This document shows, in pieces, positions 8,706 through 16,644 of a stretch of DNA of 34,097 bases. This DNA is from Erythrobacter sp. Lineage in GTDB: Bacteria; Pseudomonadota; Alphaproteobacteria; Sphingomonadales; Sphingomonadaceae. The translations under genes and the position numbers were made by a program. A model generated the notes under the pieces. The model was not told the DNA's origin. It ran no database searches and was given only the letters and a program-made list of their open reading frames with translations. How positions within the stretch are numbered: the first letter of the stretch is position 1; each line of letters begins with the position of its first letter. The stretch spans positions 1 through 34,097 of the forward strand of contig JASBTD010000024.1 of the NCBI GenBank assembly GCA_030148605.1, read 5' to 3'.

Positions 8706-9341
8706 GTGGCACTGAAGCAGTGGTATGATGCGCACATAATGCCGCGCCTTGTCACCTTTGCCTGCGGGCAAGGGCAAGTGATGAAGCGGCGTTCGCAGCT
8801 TGTGCCTTTGGCAACCGGCGATGTGTTCGAGCTCGGCTGTGGTGGCGGCTTGAACCAGGAATTCTACCAGACAGACGCGATCACCAGCTTTTCAGGGATC
8901 GATCCTCACGCAGGCCTGCTGGACGCAGCGCGCGACAGAGCGCGGGCGCGGGGTTGGGACGGACATATTCGCGAAGGCATGGGCGAGAATATTCCCTTTC
9001 GCGATGCCACTTTTGACACAGTGGTGTGCACATTCACGCTGTGCTCGGTCGATGACCCGGCACAGGTGATGTCGGAAATGCGCCGGATTCTCAGGCCGGG
9101 CGGCAGATTGCTGTTCCTCGAGCATGGTCGTGCGCCGGATGCCGATGTTGCGCGCTGGCAAGACCGGATCGAGCCGGTGTGGAAACGGATGGCGGGCAAT
9201 TGCCATTTGACGCGTCCGATTGGCGCGGCGCTGCGCGGGGCCGGGTTCGAAGTCGAACCATTGGGGCAAGGTTATCTGCCCAAAGCACCTAAATTTGCTG
9301 CCTGGAACGAATGGGGCATCGCCCGCAAGGCTGGGCTTTAG
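8706..9341 (+). CDS. Class I SAM methyltransferase, METTL7/PmtA-like
   Basis: A 211-residue methyltransferase. Motif I is VFELGCGGGLNQEFY near residue 40, and the later VVCTFTLCSVDDP, RILRPGGRLLFLEH and NCHLTRP segments closely follow the pattern of METTL7-type and phosphatidylethanolamine N-methyltransferase-like enzymes. A lipid-head-group or small thiol/amine substrate is therefore possible but unproven. The start is a GTG at 8706, preceded by GGGGAGA at 5 bases, a good ribosome site. Followed by a strong hairpin terminator at 9365-9397. Confidence 0.82.
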   Translation: MALKQWYDAHIMPRLVTFACGQGQVMKRRSQLVPLATGDVFELGCGGGLNQEFYQTDAITSFSGIDPHAGLLDAARDRARARGWDGHIREGMGENIPFRDATFDTVVCTFTLCSVDDPAQVMSEMRRILRPGGRLLFLEHGRAPDADVARWQDRIEPVWKRMAGNCHLTRPIGAALRGAGFEVEPLGQGYLPKAPKFAAWNEWGIARKAGL

Positions 9342-9364
9342 CGCTTGCCAGTTTGATGTGAATT

Positions 9365-9397
9365 GAGCGGCGCAGCCGAAGCTACGCCGCTCTTTTA
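9365..9397 (+). terminator. Rho-independent terminator between methyltransferase gene and rne
   Basis: GAGCGGCG (9365-9372) pairs perfectly with CGCCGCTC (9385-9392), with a further AGC/GCT pairing inside the loop, and is followed by TTTT. It lies between two convergent genes and has a T-tract only on the plus strand, so it mainly ends the 8706-9341 transcript. Confidence 0.75.
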
Positions 9398-9400
9398 GTT

Positions 9401-12049
9401 CTAACCCTGCTCACCAAAGGTGCGTTGCCACCAGCCGCGCTTGGGGCCTTCGCCGCCTTCAGAACCATCAGCATCGTCATTTGACGGCACCGGTTCGGCG
9501 CTATCCTTGCTGGCGGTCTCCGCAGTGTCTTCCTTGGCCTTGGTCTTGCGCGGTGCGCGCTTCTTCTTCGGCTTTTCCTCGGCCTCAGGGGCCGCTTCTT
9601 CCGCCGGAGTCTCAGCCTCGGATTCAGCCTTCTTCTTGCGCGGCGCGCGCTTCCTCTTCGGCTTCTCCTCGGCCTCGGGCGCAGCTTCCGCCGCGGCAAC
9701 CTCAGCTTCAGCCTCGGCTTTCTTCTTGCGCGGAGCGCGCTTGCGCTTGGGCTTTTCGTCCTTCGCTTCTGGCTCAGGCGCGTCTTCCGGTGTGCCAACC
9801 ACCGTCACATCTTCTGACACCTGCTCGGCGACTTCCTCAAGCTTCTCGGCGTCGTCTTCGCTTACAATCGCCTCGTCGCTCTTGCTTTTGCCGCGTCGAC
9901 CGCGCCCACCGCGCCGACGGCGCTTCTTGGGCTTGTCTTCGCCATCATTGTCCGAATCAGTTTCGGGCTTGTCTTCGCCGTCATCTGATTCTTCACCTTC
10001 GGCCTGATCATCCTGGCGCTTCTTGTTGCGGCCACGACCGCCGCGCCGACGCCGGCGAGGCTTTTTCTTCGGGCCGTCATCGTCTTCGTCACCGAAATCT
10101 TCTTCCGGCAGATCTTCGTCATCATCATCGTCATCTACGATGGGTTCGAATTTGGGCGCTTCAGCCGGGCGAGGGCCCGCGCTGGCGACACTCATCTTGG
10201 CGCCTTCGTCTTCGCCTTCAGGCAGGACTTCCACGCGAACGCCATAACGCTGTTCGATTTCAACCAGATCGTCACGCTTGGAATTGAGCAAATAGATCGC
10301 CGCTTCCGTGCTTGCCGCCAGGCGGATGATGGTGCCTTTGCCCTTGGCTGCTTCGTCTTCGATCAGGCGAAGTGCGGACAGGCCAGCGCTAGACGCTGTG
10401 CGCACCAGCCCGGTGCCGTCGCAATGCGGGCAATCGCGCGTCGTCGCCTCAAGCACACCGGTGCGCAGGCGCTGGCGGCTCATTTCCATCAGGCCAAAGC
10501 CGGAAATGCGGCCCACCTGGATGCGCGCGCGATCATTCTTCAGCGCATCCTTCATCGCGCGTTCGACTTTGCGGACATTGGAATTGTATTCCATGTCGAT
10601 GAAGTCGATCACGACGAGGCCCGCCATGTCGCGCAGGCGCAGCTGGCGCGCGATTTCCTTGGCCGCTTCCACATTGGTCGCGACCGCGGTCTGCTCGATC
10701 CCGTGTTCCTTGGTGGAACGGCCCGAGTTGATATCGATTGATACCAGCGCTTCAGTGGGGTTGATCACCAAATAGCCGCCTGATTTCAGCTGGACGACCG
10801 GATCATACATCGCGCGCAACTGATCTTCCGCGCCATATCGCTGGAACAGCGGGACTGGGTCTGAATAGGCTTTCACCCGCCGCGCATGGCTGGGCATCAG
10901 CAGTTTCATGAACTCCTTGGCCGATTTGTAGCCGTCCTCTCCTTCGACAACGACCTCTTCGATTTCCTTGTTATAGATGTCGCGGATGGCGCGTTTGATC
11001 AAGTCGCTGTCCGAATGGATCAGCGCAGGCGCGGTCGATGACAAAGTCTTTTCGCGAATCTCGTCCCACAGCCGCGCGAGATAATCGAAATCGCGCTTGA
11101 TTTCCGGCTTGGTGCGGCTGAGCCCCGCGGTGCGCACGATCAGACCCATGGTCTTGGGCAATTTCAGGTCTGATACGACTTGCTTCAAGCGCTTGCGATC
11201 GCTTGCCGAGCTGATCTTGCGGCTGATCCCGCCGCCGTGACTGCTGTTGGGCATCAACACGGTATAACGGCCTGCAAGGCTGAGGTAGGTGGTCAGGGCC
11301 GCGCCCTTGTTCCCGCGCTCTTCCTTGACGACCTGGACCAGCAGCACCTGACGGCGCTGGATAACGTCCTGAATCTTGTAGCGACGGCGCAATGCCTGGC
11401 GGCGGGCGCGCACTTCGTCGACTTCCTTGGCGCGGCTCTTGCCTTTGCCCTGACGGCGGCGACCACGAGCGCCGCGCCCGCGACGTGATTTCTTGTTGTC
11501 GCTATCGTCGTCACTTTCGTCATCGTCATCGGAGTCTTCCTCCGAATCATCGTCGTCGTCATCGTCGTCTTCACCGTCGACGTGACCTTCTTCGATGGTC
11601 GCGACCTTGTCTTTCTCGGAGGTGTCGATTTCCTCGACGCCGTCTTCGGCCAGGTCTTCCGCGAGCGCTTCAGCCGATTCCTCGTCTTCGGCGTCATATT
11701 CGTCGCCGGGCATTTCGCCGCGCTCTTCCTCTTCGGCGCGCAGGCGAGCCTCTTCCTCAGCCGCTTCGGCTTCTTCAGCCAGCAGGCGTTCGCGATCCTC
11801 TTTGGGGATCTGGTAATAGTCAGGATGGATTTCGCTGAAGGCGAGGAAACCGTGCCGGTTGCCGCCAAAGTCAACAAACGCTGCCTGCAGCGATGGTTCA
11901 ACCCTGGTTACCTTGGCTAGGTAGATATTGCCTTTGATCTGCTTGTGTTCAGCAGATTCGAAATCAAATTCTTCGATCCGGTTGCCTTTGAGCACCGCCA
12001 CCCGAGTCTCCTCGTGGTGGCGCGCGTCGATGAGCATGCGCGTTGCCAT
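9401..12049 (-). CDS. rne: Ribonuclease E
   Basis: An 882-residue RNase E, the endonuclease that starts mRNA decay and matures stable RNA. The start MATRMLIDARHHEETRVAV at 12049 is the family's usual N-terminus and has a GGAG site 9-10 bases upstream; 19 further upstream codons are open but unlike the family. The S1 domain (from about residue 36) is split by a roughly 130-residue insert: Glu-rich, then an Asp/Ser run around residues 158-184, then an Arg/Gly-rich patch around 188-207. Catalytic-core features include VSIDINSGRST and the zinc-link CPHCDGTG. The C-terminal tail is disordered, with acidic blocks, RRRRGGRG patches and three repeats of KPKRKRAPRKKKA about 30 residues apart, probably for RNA and partner binding. 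Confidence 0.95.
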   Translation of the reverse strand: MATRMLIDARHHEETRVAVLKGNRIEEFDFESAEHKQIKGNIYLAKVTRVEPSLQAAFVDFGGNRHGFLAFSEIHPDYYQIPKEDRERLLAEEAEAAEEEARLRAEEEERGEMPGDEYDAEDEESAEALAEDLAEDGVEEIDTSEKDKVATIEEGHVDGEDDDDDDDDSEEDSDDDDESDDDSDNKKSRRGRGARGRRRQGKGKSRAKEVDEVRARRQALRRRYKIQDVIQRRQVLLVQVVKEERGNKGAALTTYLSLAGRYTVLMPNSSHGGGISRKISSASDRKRLKQVVSDLKLPKTMGLIVRTAGLSRTKPEIKRDFDYLARLWDEIREKTLSSTAPALIHSDSDLIKRAIRDIYNKEIEEVVVEGEDGYKSAKEFMKLLMPSHARRVKAYSDPVPLFQRYGAEDQLRAMYDPVVQLKSGGYLVINPTEALVSIDINSGRSTKEHGIEQTAVATNVEAAKEIARQLRLRDMAGLVVIDFIDMEYNSNVRKVERAMKDALKNDRARIQVGRISGFGLMEMSRQRLRTGVLEATTRDCPHCDGTGLVRTASSAGLSALRLIEDEAAKGKGTIIRLAASTEAAIYLLNSKRDDLVEIEQRYGVRVEVLPEGEDEGAKMSVASAGPRPAEAPKFEPIVDDDDDDEDLPEEDFGDEDDDGPKKKPRRRRRGGRGRNKKRQDDQAEGEESDDGEDKPETDSDNDGEDKPKKRRRRGGRGRRGKSKSDEAIVSEDDAEKLEEVAEQVSEDVTVVGTPEDAPEPEAKDEKPKRKRAPRKKKAEAEAEVAAAEAAPEAEEKPKRKRAPRKKKAESEAETPAEEAAPEAEEKPKKKRAPRKTKAKEDTAETASKDSAEPVPSNDDADGSEGGEGPKRGWWQRTFGEQG

Positions 12050-12496
12050 TATATAATCTCCAGGCGCGGCCCGGACTCGCTGTGAAGCGGTGCCGCCGTC
12101 GCTCATAACTAGAAGTGATTGCTAAAGTGCCGCCGGCATTGCTGCCCCTAGCGGCGAGATGGGTTCTGCCCGGGCCAAGCTGGCCTGCGAGCGGAAAAAT
12201 CGTGTTTGTGTCTGCGAGTGCGAGATTGCAGAGTGTCGCTGCGGCCCGGCCAGCCATATCCTTCGCACGCGGATACCGCGGCGACTGGAATTGCGGGGAG
12301 GGCGATCTCTTCACTGCATCAACCTGTTGTGAAGTCTGGAAAAACTGTTTCGCCAGACAGCGACCTTTCAAACCGTTGATGTTGCCATTGGGCAAATCGG
12401 GCCAATTGGTATCGCTTGCCTCACTGCTAGCACCGTGGGTTACGTGCCGCAACCATATTGCGTTAGCCGGTGGCAACACCCTAACACCATTGCGCA
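12050..12496. other. Divergent rne / amidase intergenic region
   Basis: A 447-base region that must hold the promoters and 5' leaders of rne (leftward) and the amidase gene (rightward). I see no gene in it. A 6-base perfect inverted repeat, GTCTGG (12334-12339) and CCAGAC (12353-12358), with a 13-base loop lies within the presumed rne leader. E. coli rne is autoregulated through hairpins in its long leader, so a long leader here would fit, but no conserved element is recognised. Confidence 0.4.
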
Positions 12497-13366
12497 ATGA
12501 CTTTGCGAGCGCATCTCTTGCTGATTGTCCTGCTGCCAGTGGCTTTGCTGGCGGGATTGAGCCTTGCAGGGGGCAATCTGCCGATCCCGCAATGGGGCCG
12601 CGACTATGTGCTGCGGCTGTTGATGCCCGAGCTTTCAGAGGCGGTGGAACTGCCAGCGATCTACGGGCCTGAAGATCCGACATTGCCGCTGGTGGTGATC
12701 GATGCCGGGCACGGCGGGCGCGATCCCGGTGCGGTTGGTGCCGGGATTCGCGAGAAGGACATTACGCTGAGCCTGGCATTACGGCTGAGGGATGAGCTTG
12801 TGCGGCAGGGCGGCGTGCGCGTTGCGCTGACCCGCGAAGACGATCGTTTGCTGGCCTTGTCAGAACGGCCCGATATCGCGCGGCGAATGGAAGCCGATCT
12901 GTTCCTGTCGATCCATGCCGATTCCGCAGGAGAGAAAACGGTTGTCAGCGGTGCGAGCATCTACACGCTGTCCAATCGGGCATCGAGCGCGGCCGCGGCG
13001 CGCTTTGCCCGCAAGGAAAACGATGCTGACCGGTTGAACGGCCTGTCGATCGAAGGCCAGAGCGATGAAGTGAGCGCAATCCTGGTCGAGCTATCGCAGC
13101 GCCGGTCTCAAGGTGATTCGATCGCGTTTGCTTCGCTTGTGGAGCGCGAAGGTGACGGGAATCTGGAATTCCACGAAGACACGCTGCGTTCTGCCGACCT
13201 TGTCGTGTTGCGCACGCCCGACTTGCCGTCGGTTCTGTTTGAAGCGGGTTTCGTGACCAATGAAGAGGACGCGGCACGGCTCTCCTCGCCGGAATGGCAG
13301 GCCGGATTTGCCGATGTCATGGCGCGGGCGATCCGCATTTACTTCATCCGCCGGCAAGGCACGTAG
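12497..13366 (+). CDS. Periplasmic N-acetylmuramoyl-L-alanine amidase (Amidase_3)
   Basis: A 289-residue protein with an N-terminal hydrophobic signal (LLLIVLLPVALLAGLSLAGG) and a zinc amidase_3 domain from about residue 64. The zinc ligands expected for the family are visible: H72 in DAGHGG, E86 in IREKD and H140 in SIHAD, with the catalytic Glu in LFEAGFVTN. The enzyme cuts the bond between muramic acid and the stem peptide, usually for daughter-cell separation. It lacks the AMIN domain of AmiC, so I give no symbol. It is followed after 68 bases by the PBP1A gene, a common pairing of cell-wall genes. Confidence 0.92.
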   Translation: MTLRAHLLLIVLLPVALLAGLSLAGGNLPIPQWGRDYVLRLLMPELSEAVELPAIYGPEDPTLPLVVIDAGHGGRDPGAVGAGIREKDITLSLALRLRDELVRQGGVRVALTREDDRLLALSERPDIARRMEADLFLSIHADSAGEKTVVSGASIYTLSNRASSAAAARFARKENDADRLNGLSIEGQSDEVSAILVELSQRRSQGDSIAFASLVEREGDGNLEFHEDTLRSADLVVLRTPDLPSVLFEAGFVTNEEDAARLSSPEWQAGFADVMARAIRIYFIRRQGT

Positions 13367-13434
13367 CGGTTGCCACAGGTTCATGCAAAAGCGCCTAGCT
13401 TTGAGGCAATCGCCCATGCTAGTGCGCTGCCCAA

Positions 13435-15954
13435 GTGACCGATCAGACAATGACTGAAACCCCGCAACTCAGCCTGGACTACATCCGCCAGCGGCTGCGC
13501 AATGACAGCGCTGCGGCTTGGGCGTGGTTTGTCGAAGGCTGGCGCGGGCACCGGCTGTTTCGCTGGGCGGCTGCGGCGCTGGCTGCGCTGCTGGTCGTGC
13601 TGGTCGGCATTTGGGTGTTCCTGGCGCGTGATCTGCCCGATGCGGAAGGGCTGATTGTCTATGAGACTCCGCTGCCCACGGTGGTGCGCGGGATTGATGG
13701 CGACATCGTCCATTCCTACGCCCGTGAACGGCGCGTGCAGCTGCAATATCCCGATTTTCCGCAAAAGCTGATCGAGGCTTATCTGGCGGCGGAAGACAAG
13801 ACCTTCTTCAGCCATGGCGGGGTCGATCTCACCGGCACTGCCAATGCAGTGATCGATTATGTCAGCAAATTCGGTTCGGGCGAGCGCGCGGTGGGCGGCT
13901 CCACCATTACTCAGCAGGTTGCCAAGAACCTGCTCTTGGGTGACGAATATTCGGTCACGCGCAAGCTCAAGGAAATGATCCTCGCGCGCCGCATCGAAGG
14001 CGTCCTGAGCAAGCAGGAAATCCTCGAGCTATATCTCAACGAAATTCCGCTCGGGCGGCGCAGCTTTGGCGTGCAGGCGGCAGCACAAGCCTATTTCGAC
14101 AAGGATGTGGCTGACCTTGAGCTGCATGAAATGGCGTTTCTGGCGATCCTGCCCAAGGCGCCAGAGCGTTACGGGCGTTCACGCTATGCCGATCTGGCGA
14201 TGGAGCGGCGCAATTTCGTGCTGCGGCAGATGGAAGACAACGGCTTCATCAGCGAAGAAGAAATGCGCGCGGCGCAGGCCCGGCCTTTGGGGCTGGTAAC
14301 GCAGCGTAGCGAGCGCTCCGTCGATGCGGGATACTTCCTTGAGGAAGTCCGCCGCCAGTTGCTGGCTGAATTCGGCGAGACTGCGGAAGATGGCCCCAAC
14401 AGCGTCTATGCGGGCGGGTTGTGGGTGCGCACCTCGCTCGATCCAGCCTTGCAGGTGGCAGCGCGCGATTCTCTGCGTGACGGCCTGCGCCGCTATCACG
14501 GCAACCGCGGCTGGGCTGGGCCCATCGCGACAATCGATGTGAGCAATGGCGATTGGGCCAGCCAGCTGCAAAGCTCGTTCCTTGGCATCAATTATGAGGA
14601 CTGGCGCATCGGCGTTGTAACACGGCGGTCTGAGTCCGGTGCTACGGTAGGATTTGCCAATGGCAGCGAAGCGCCGCTGCTCAACCCGCCATCAGGCATG
14701 CGCGAGGGGGCAGTGGTGGCAGTCGAGCCGAGTGGCTCGGGCTACAGGCTTGGTGTTATTCCGGAGGTTTCCGGCGGCTTCCTGGCGCAGTCAGTGCAAA
14801 CAGGGCGCGTGCTGGCGATGCAAGGCGGGTTTGATTTCCGCCTGAGCGACTTCAATCGCGCCACACAGGCGCAGCGCCAGCCGGGCTCGACCATCAAGCC
14901 CTTCGTCTATGCGACCGGGCTCGACAACGGGATGACACCGGCCAGCGAAGTGCCTGACCAGACGTTCTGCTATTATCAAGGCGCGAACCTGGGCGAGAAA
15001 TGCTTCCGCAACTTCGGCGGTGAAGAAGGCGGCGTGCACACCATGCGCTGGGGCCTTGAGCAATCCCGCAATTTGATGACTGTGCATATCGCGATGGATG
15101 CCGGCATGCCTCAAGTGACGGACACTTTCCGCCGCATGGGCATCGGGTCCTACGATCCTTATCCCGCCTTCGCCTTGGGTGCGGGCGACACCACGGTTAT
15201 GAAAATGGTCAACGCCTATTCAGCGCTGGCGAACCACGGGCGGATGAACGAGCCGACAGTGATCGACTATGTGCAGGACCGCCATGGCAAGGTGATCTGG
15301 CGTGCCGACAAGCGGCGCTGCGAAGGCTGCAACATGCCGCAATGGGACGGGCAGCCGATGCCGCGCTTCGGGCTTAAGGGAGAGCAGGTGCTTGACCAGC
15401 GCACGGCATTCCAGGTGATTCACATGCTGGAAGGCGTGGTGCAGCGCGGCACAGCAACGCGGCTGCGCGATCTGGATTTGCCGCTGTTCGGCAAGACCGG
15501 CACGACCAACGGCCCGACCAACGCCTGGTTTGTTGGCGGAACGCCCGATATCGTTGCGGGCGTCTATGTCGGGCATGACCAGCCGCGCAATCTGGGCGGT
15601 TGGGTACAGGGTGGAAACACTGCAGCGCCGATTTTCAAGCAATTCGTGCAGGAAACGCGCGATCGCTGGAGTGACCATCCTGCTGTCGCACCGCCCGGCA
15701 TTCGCATGGTCCGGATTGACCGGCGCAGCGGCAAGCGGGTGTTTGACCAATGGCCAAGCGACGATCCGCTGGCAGCGGTGATATGGGAGGCGTTCAAGCC
15801 TGACACCGAACCACCGCGCGAAACCCGGCAAGACCAGATTGCAGCATTGCGTGACGAACTGCTCGAGCTGATCCGGCGCGGGAATGGCGAACAATTGGCC
15901 ACCAGCGATGGCCAGCCTAGCGACTTCGTGGAAGAGCAAGGCGGAATTTACTAG
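13435..15954 (+). CDS. mrcA: Penicillin-binding protein 1A, bifunctional class A
   Basis: An 839-residue class A PBP that polymerises and cross-links peptidoglycan. One membrane anchor lies at about residues 43-64. The glycosyltransferase domain shows EDKTFFSHGGVD (catalytic E120), GGSTITQQVAKN and RKLKEMILARRIE. The transpeptidase domain has the nucleophile S485 in STIK, SRN at 544-546 and KTG at 687-689. An OB-like segment lies between the two domains, as in PBP1A. The frame opens with GTG at 13435 (MTDQTMTETP); an ATG at 13450 is an equally possible start. Placed directly after the amidase, it probably shares its transcript. Confidence 0.95.
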   Translation: MTDQTMTETPQLSLDYIRQRLRNDSAAAWAWFVEGWRGHRLFRWAAAALAALLVVLVGIWVFLARDLPDAEGLIVYETPLPTVVRGIDGDIVHSYARERRVQLQYPDFPQKLIEAYLAAEDKTFFSHGGVDLTGTANAVIDYVSKFGSGERAVGGSTITQQVAKNLLLGDEYSVTRKLKEMILARRIEGVLSKQEILELYLNEIPLGRRSFGVQAAAQAYFDKDVADLELHEMAFLAILPKAPERYGRSRYADLAMERRNFVLRQMEDNGFISEEEMRAAQARPLGLVTQRSERSVDAGYFLEEVRRQLLAEFGETAEDGPNSVYAGGLWVRTSLDPALQVAARDSLRDGLRRYHGNRGWAGPIATIDVSNGDWASQLQSSFLGINYEDWRIGVVTRRSESGATVGFANGSEAPLLNPPSGMREGAVVAVEPSGSGYRLGVIPEVSGGFLAQSVQTGRVLAMQGGFDFRLSDFNRATQAQRQPGSTIKPFVYATGLDNGMTPASEVPDQTFCYYQGANLGEKCFRNFGGEEGGVHTMRWGLEQSRNLMTVHIAMDAGMPQVTDTFRRMGIGSYDPYPAFALGAGDTTVMKMVNAYSALANHGRMNEPTVIDYVQDRHGKVIWRADKRRCEGCNMPQWDGQPMPRFGLKGEQVLDQRTAFQVIHMLEGVVQRGTATRLRDLDLPLFGKTGTTNGPTNAWFVGGTPDIVAGVYVGHDQPRNLGGWVQGGNTAAPIFKQFVQETRDRWSDHPAVAPPGIRMVRIDRRSGKRVFDQWPSDDPLAAVIWEAFKPDTEPPRETRQDQIAALRDELLELIRRGNGEQLATSDGQPSDFVEEQGGIY

Positions 15955-16025
15955 CGGGATCAAAAGCCGCGCTTATGCGCTGTGAGAGTGAGACTGTTTA
16001 CCCGTTTGTATGACCAAAGGTGAGT

Positions 16026-16562
16026 ATGATGCGAAAGATTGCCCTTGTTGCCGCGCTTGCGCTGGGATTGAGCGCGCCTGCCGCCGCTGACTTGCCGGTT
16101 GGCGCGAAAGCACCTGTCTTCACCACACAAGCCGCGCTTGCAGGCAAGGAGTTTGGCTTCAACCTGCGTGCCGCGCTCGCCAAAGGGCCGGTCGTGCTCT
16201 ATTTCTACCCCAAGGCTTTCACCAAGGGCTGCACGCTCGAAGCCAATGCTTTCGCCGAAGCAATGGATGAGTTTGAAGCCATGGGCGCCAGCGTTGTCGG
16301 CATGTCGAATGATGACATCGATACGCTGAAGCGCTTCTCTGTCGAGGAATGCCGCAACGCGTTCCCGGTGGGCGTCGCAAGCCGCCAGCTGATCGAAGCC
16401 TATGATGTTGCTCTGGTGCGTGAAGGGCAGGACACCGGCATAACCAGCCGCACCAGCTATGTTATCGGGCAGGACGGCACGATTGTGATGGTTCATTCGG
16501 ACATGGATTATCGCGACCACGTGGCAAAAACGCTTGCTGCGGTTCGCAAGCTATCCAGCTGA
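16026..16562 (+). CDS. Exported Bcp-like peroxiredoxin
   Basis: A 178-residue protein with a signal peptide (MMRKIALVAALALGLSAPAAA) and an AhpC/TSA domain. The peroxidatic Cys is in AFTKGCTLEANAF; the usual Pro two residues before this Cys is Lys here. A second Cys in VEECRNAFPVG could be the resolving one. Such proteins reduce peroxides; the signal peptide places it in the periplasm. AGGTGAG lies just upstream of two tandem ATGs at 16026 and 16029; a GTG at 16020 is also in frame. All give the same mature protein. Confidence 0.85.
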   Translation: MMRKIALVAALALGLSAPAAADLPVGAKAPVFTTQAALAGKEFGFNLRAALAKGPVVLYFYPKAFTKGCTLEANAFAEAMDEFEAMGASVVGMSNDDIDTLKRFSVEECRNAFPVGVASRQLIEAYDVALVREGQDTGITSRTSYVIGQDGTIVMVHSDMDYRDHVAKTLAAVRKLSS

Positions 16563-16605
16563 CACGGGATTGCGGGCAGCTGCTCGCTTTACAATCGCAT
16601 AGGGT

Positions 16606-16630
16606 GCGCTAAGCGCTAGCGCTCATTTTT
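16606..16630 (+). terminator. Possible weak terminator before prfB
   Basis: GCGCT (16606-16610) can pair with AGCGC (16618-16622), followed by TCA and five T. The overlapping perfect 12-base palindrome AGCGCTAGCGCT (16612-16623) allows other foldings. The stem is only 5 pairs, so termination between the peroxiredoxin gene and prfB is uncertain. Confidence 0.3.
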
Positions 16631-16644
16631 GCGAAGGATTTTCT

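Noticed and set aside
9540..9790. CRISPR-like array
   Set aside because: The periodic repeats are in the coding frame of the RNase E tail, with coding spacers; no cas gene is present.
9420..10287. Long plus-strand open frames opposite the rne tail
   Set aside because: They arise from the repetitive, codon-biased C-terminal region of rne on the other strand; their Ser/Arg/Leu-rich translations show no domain.
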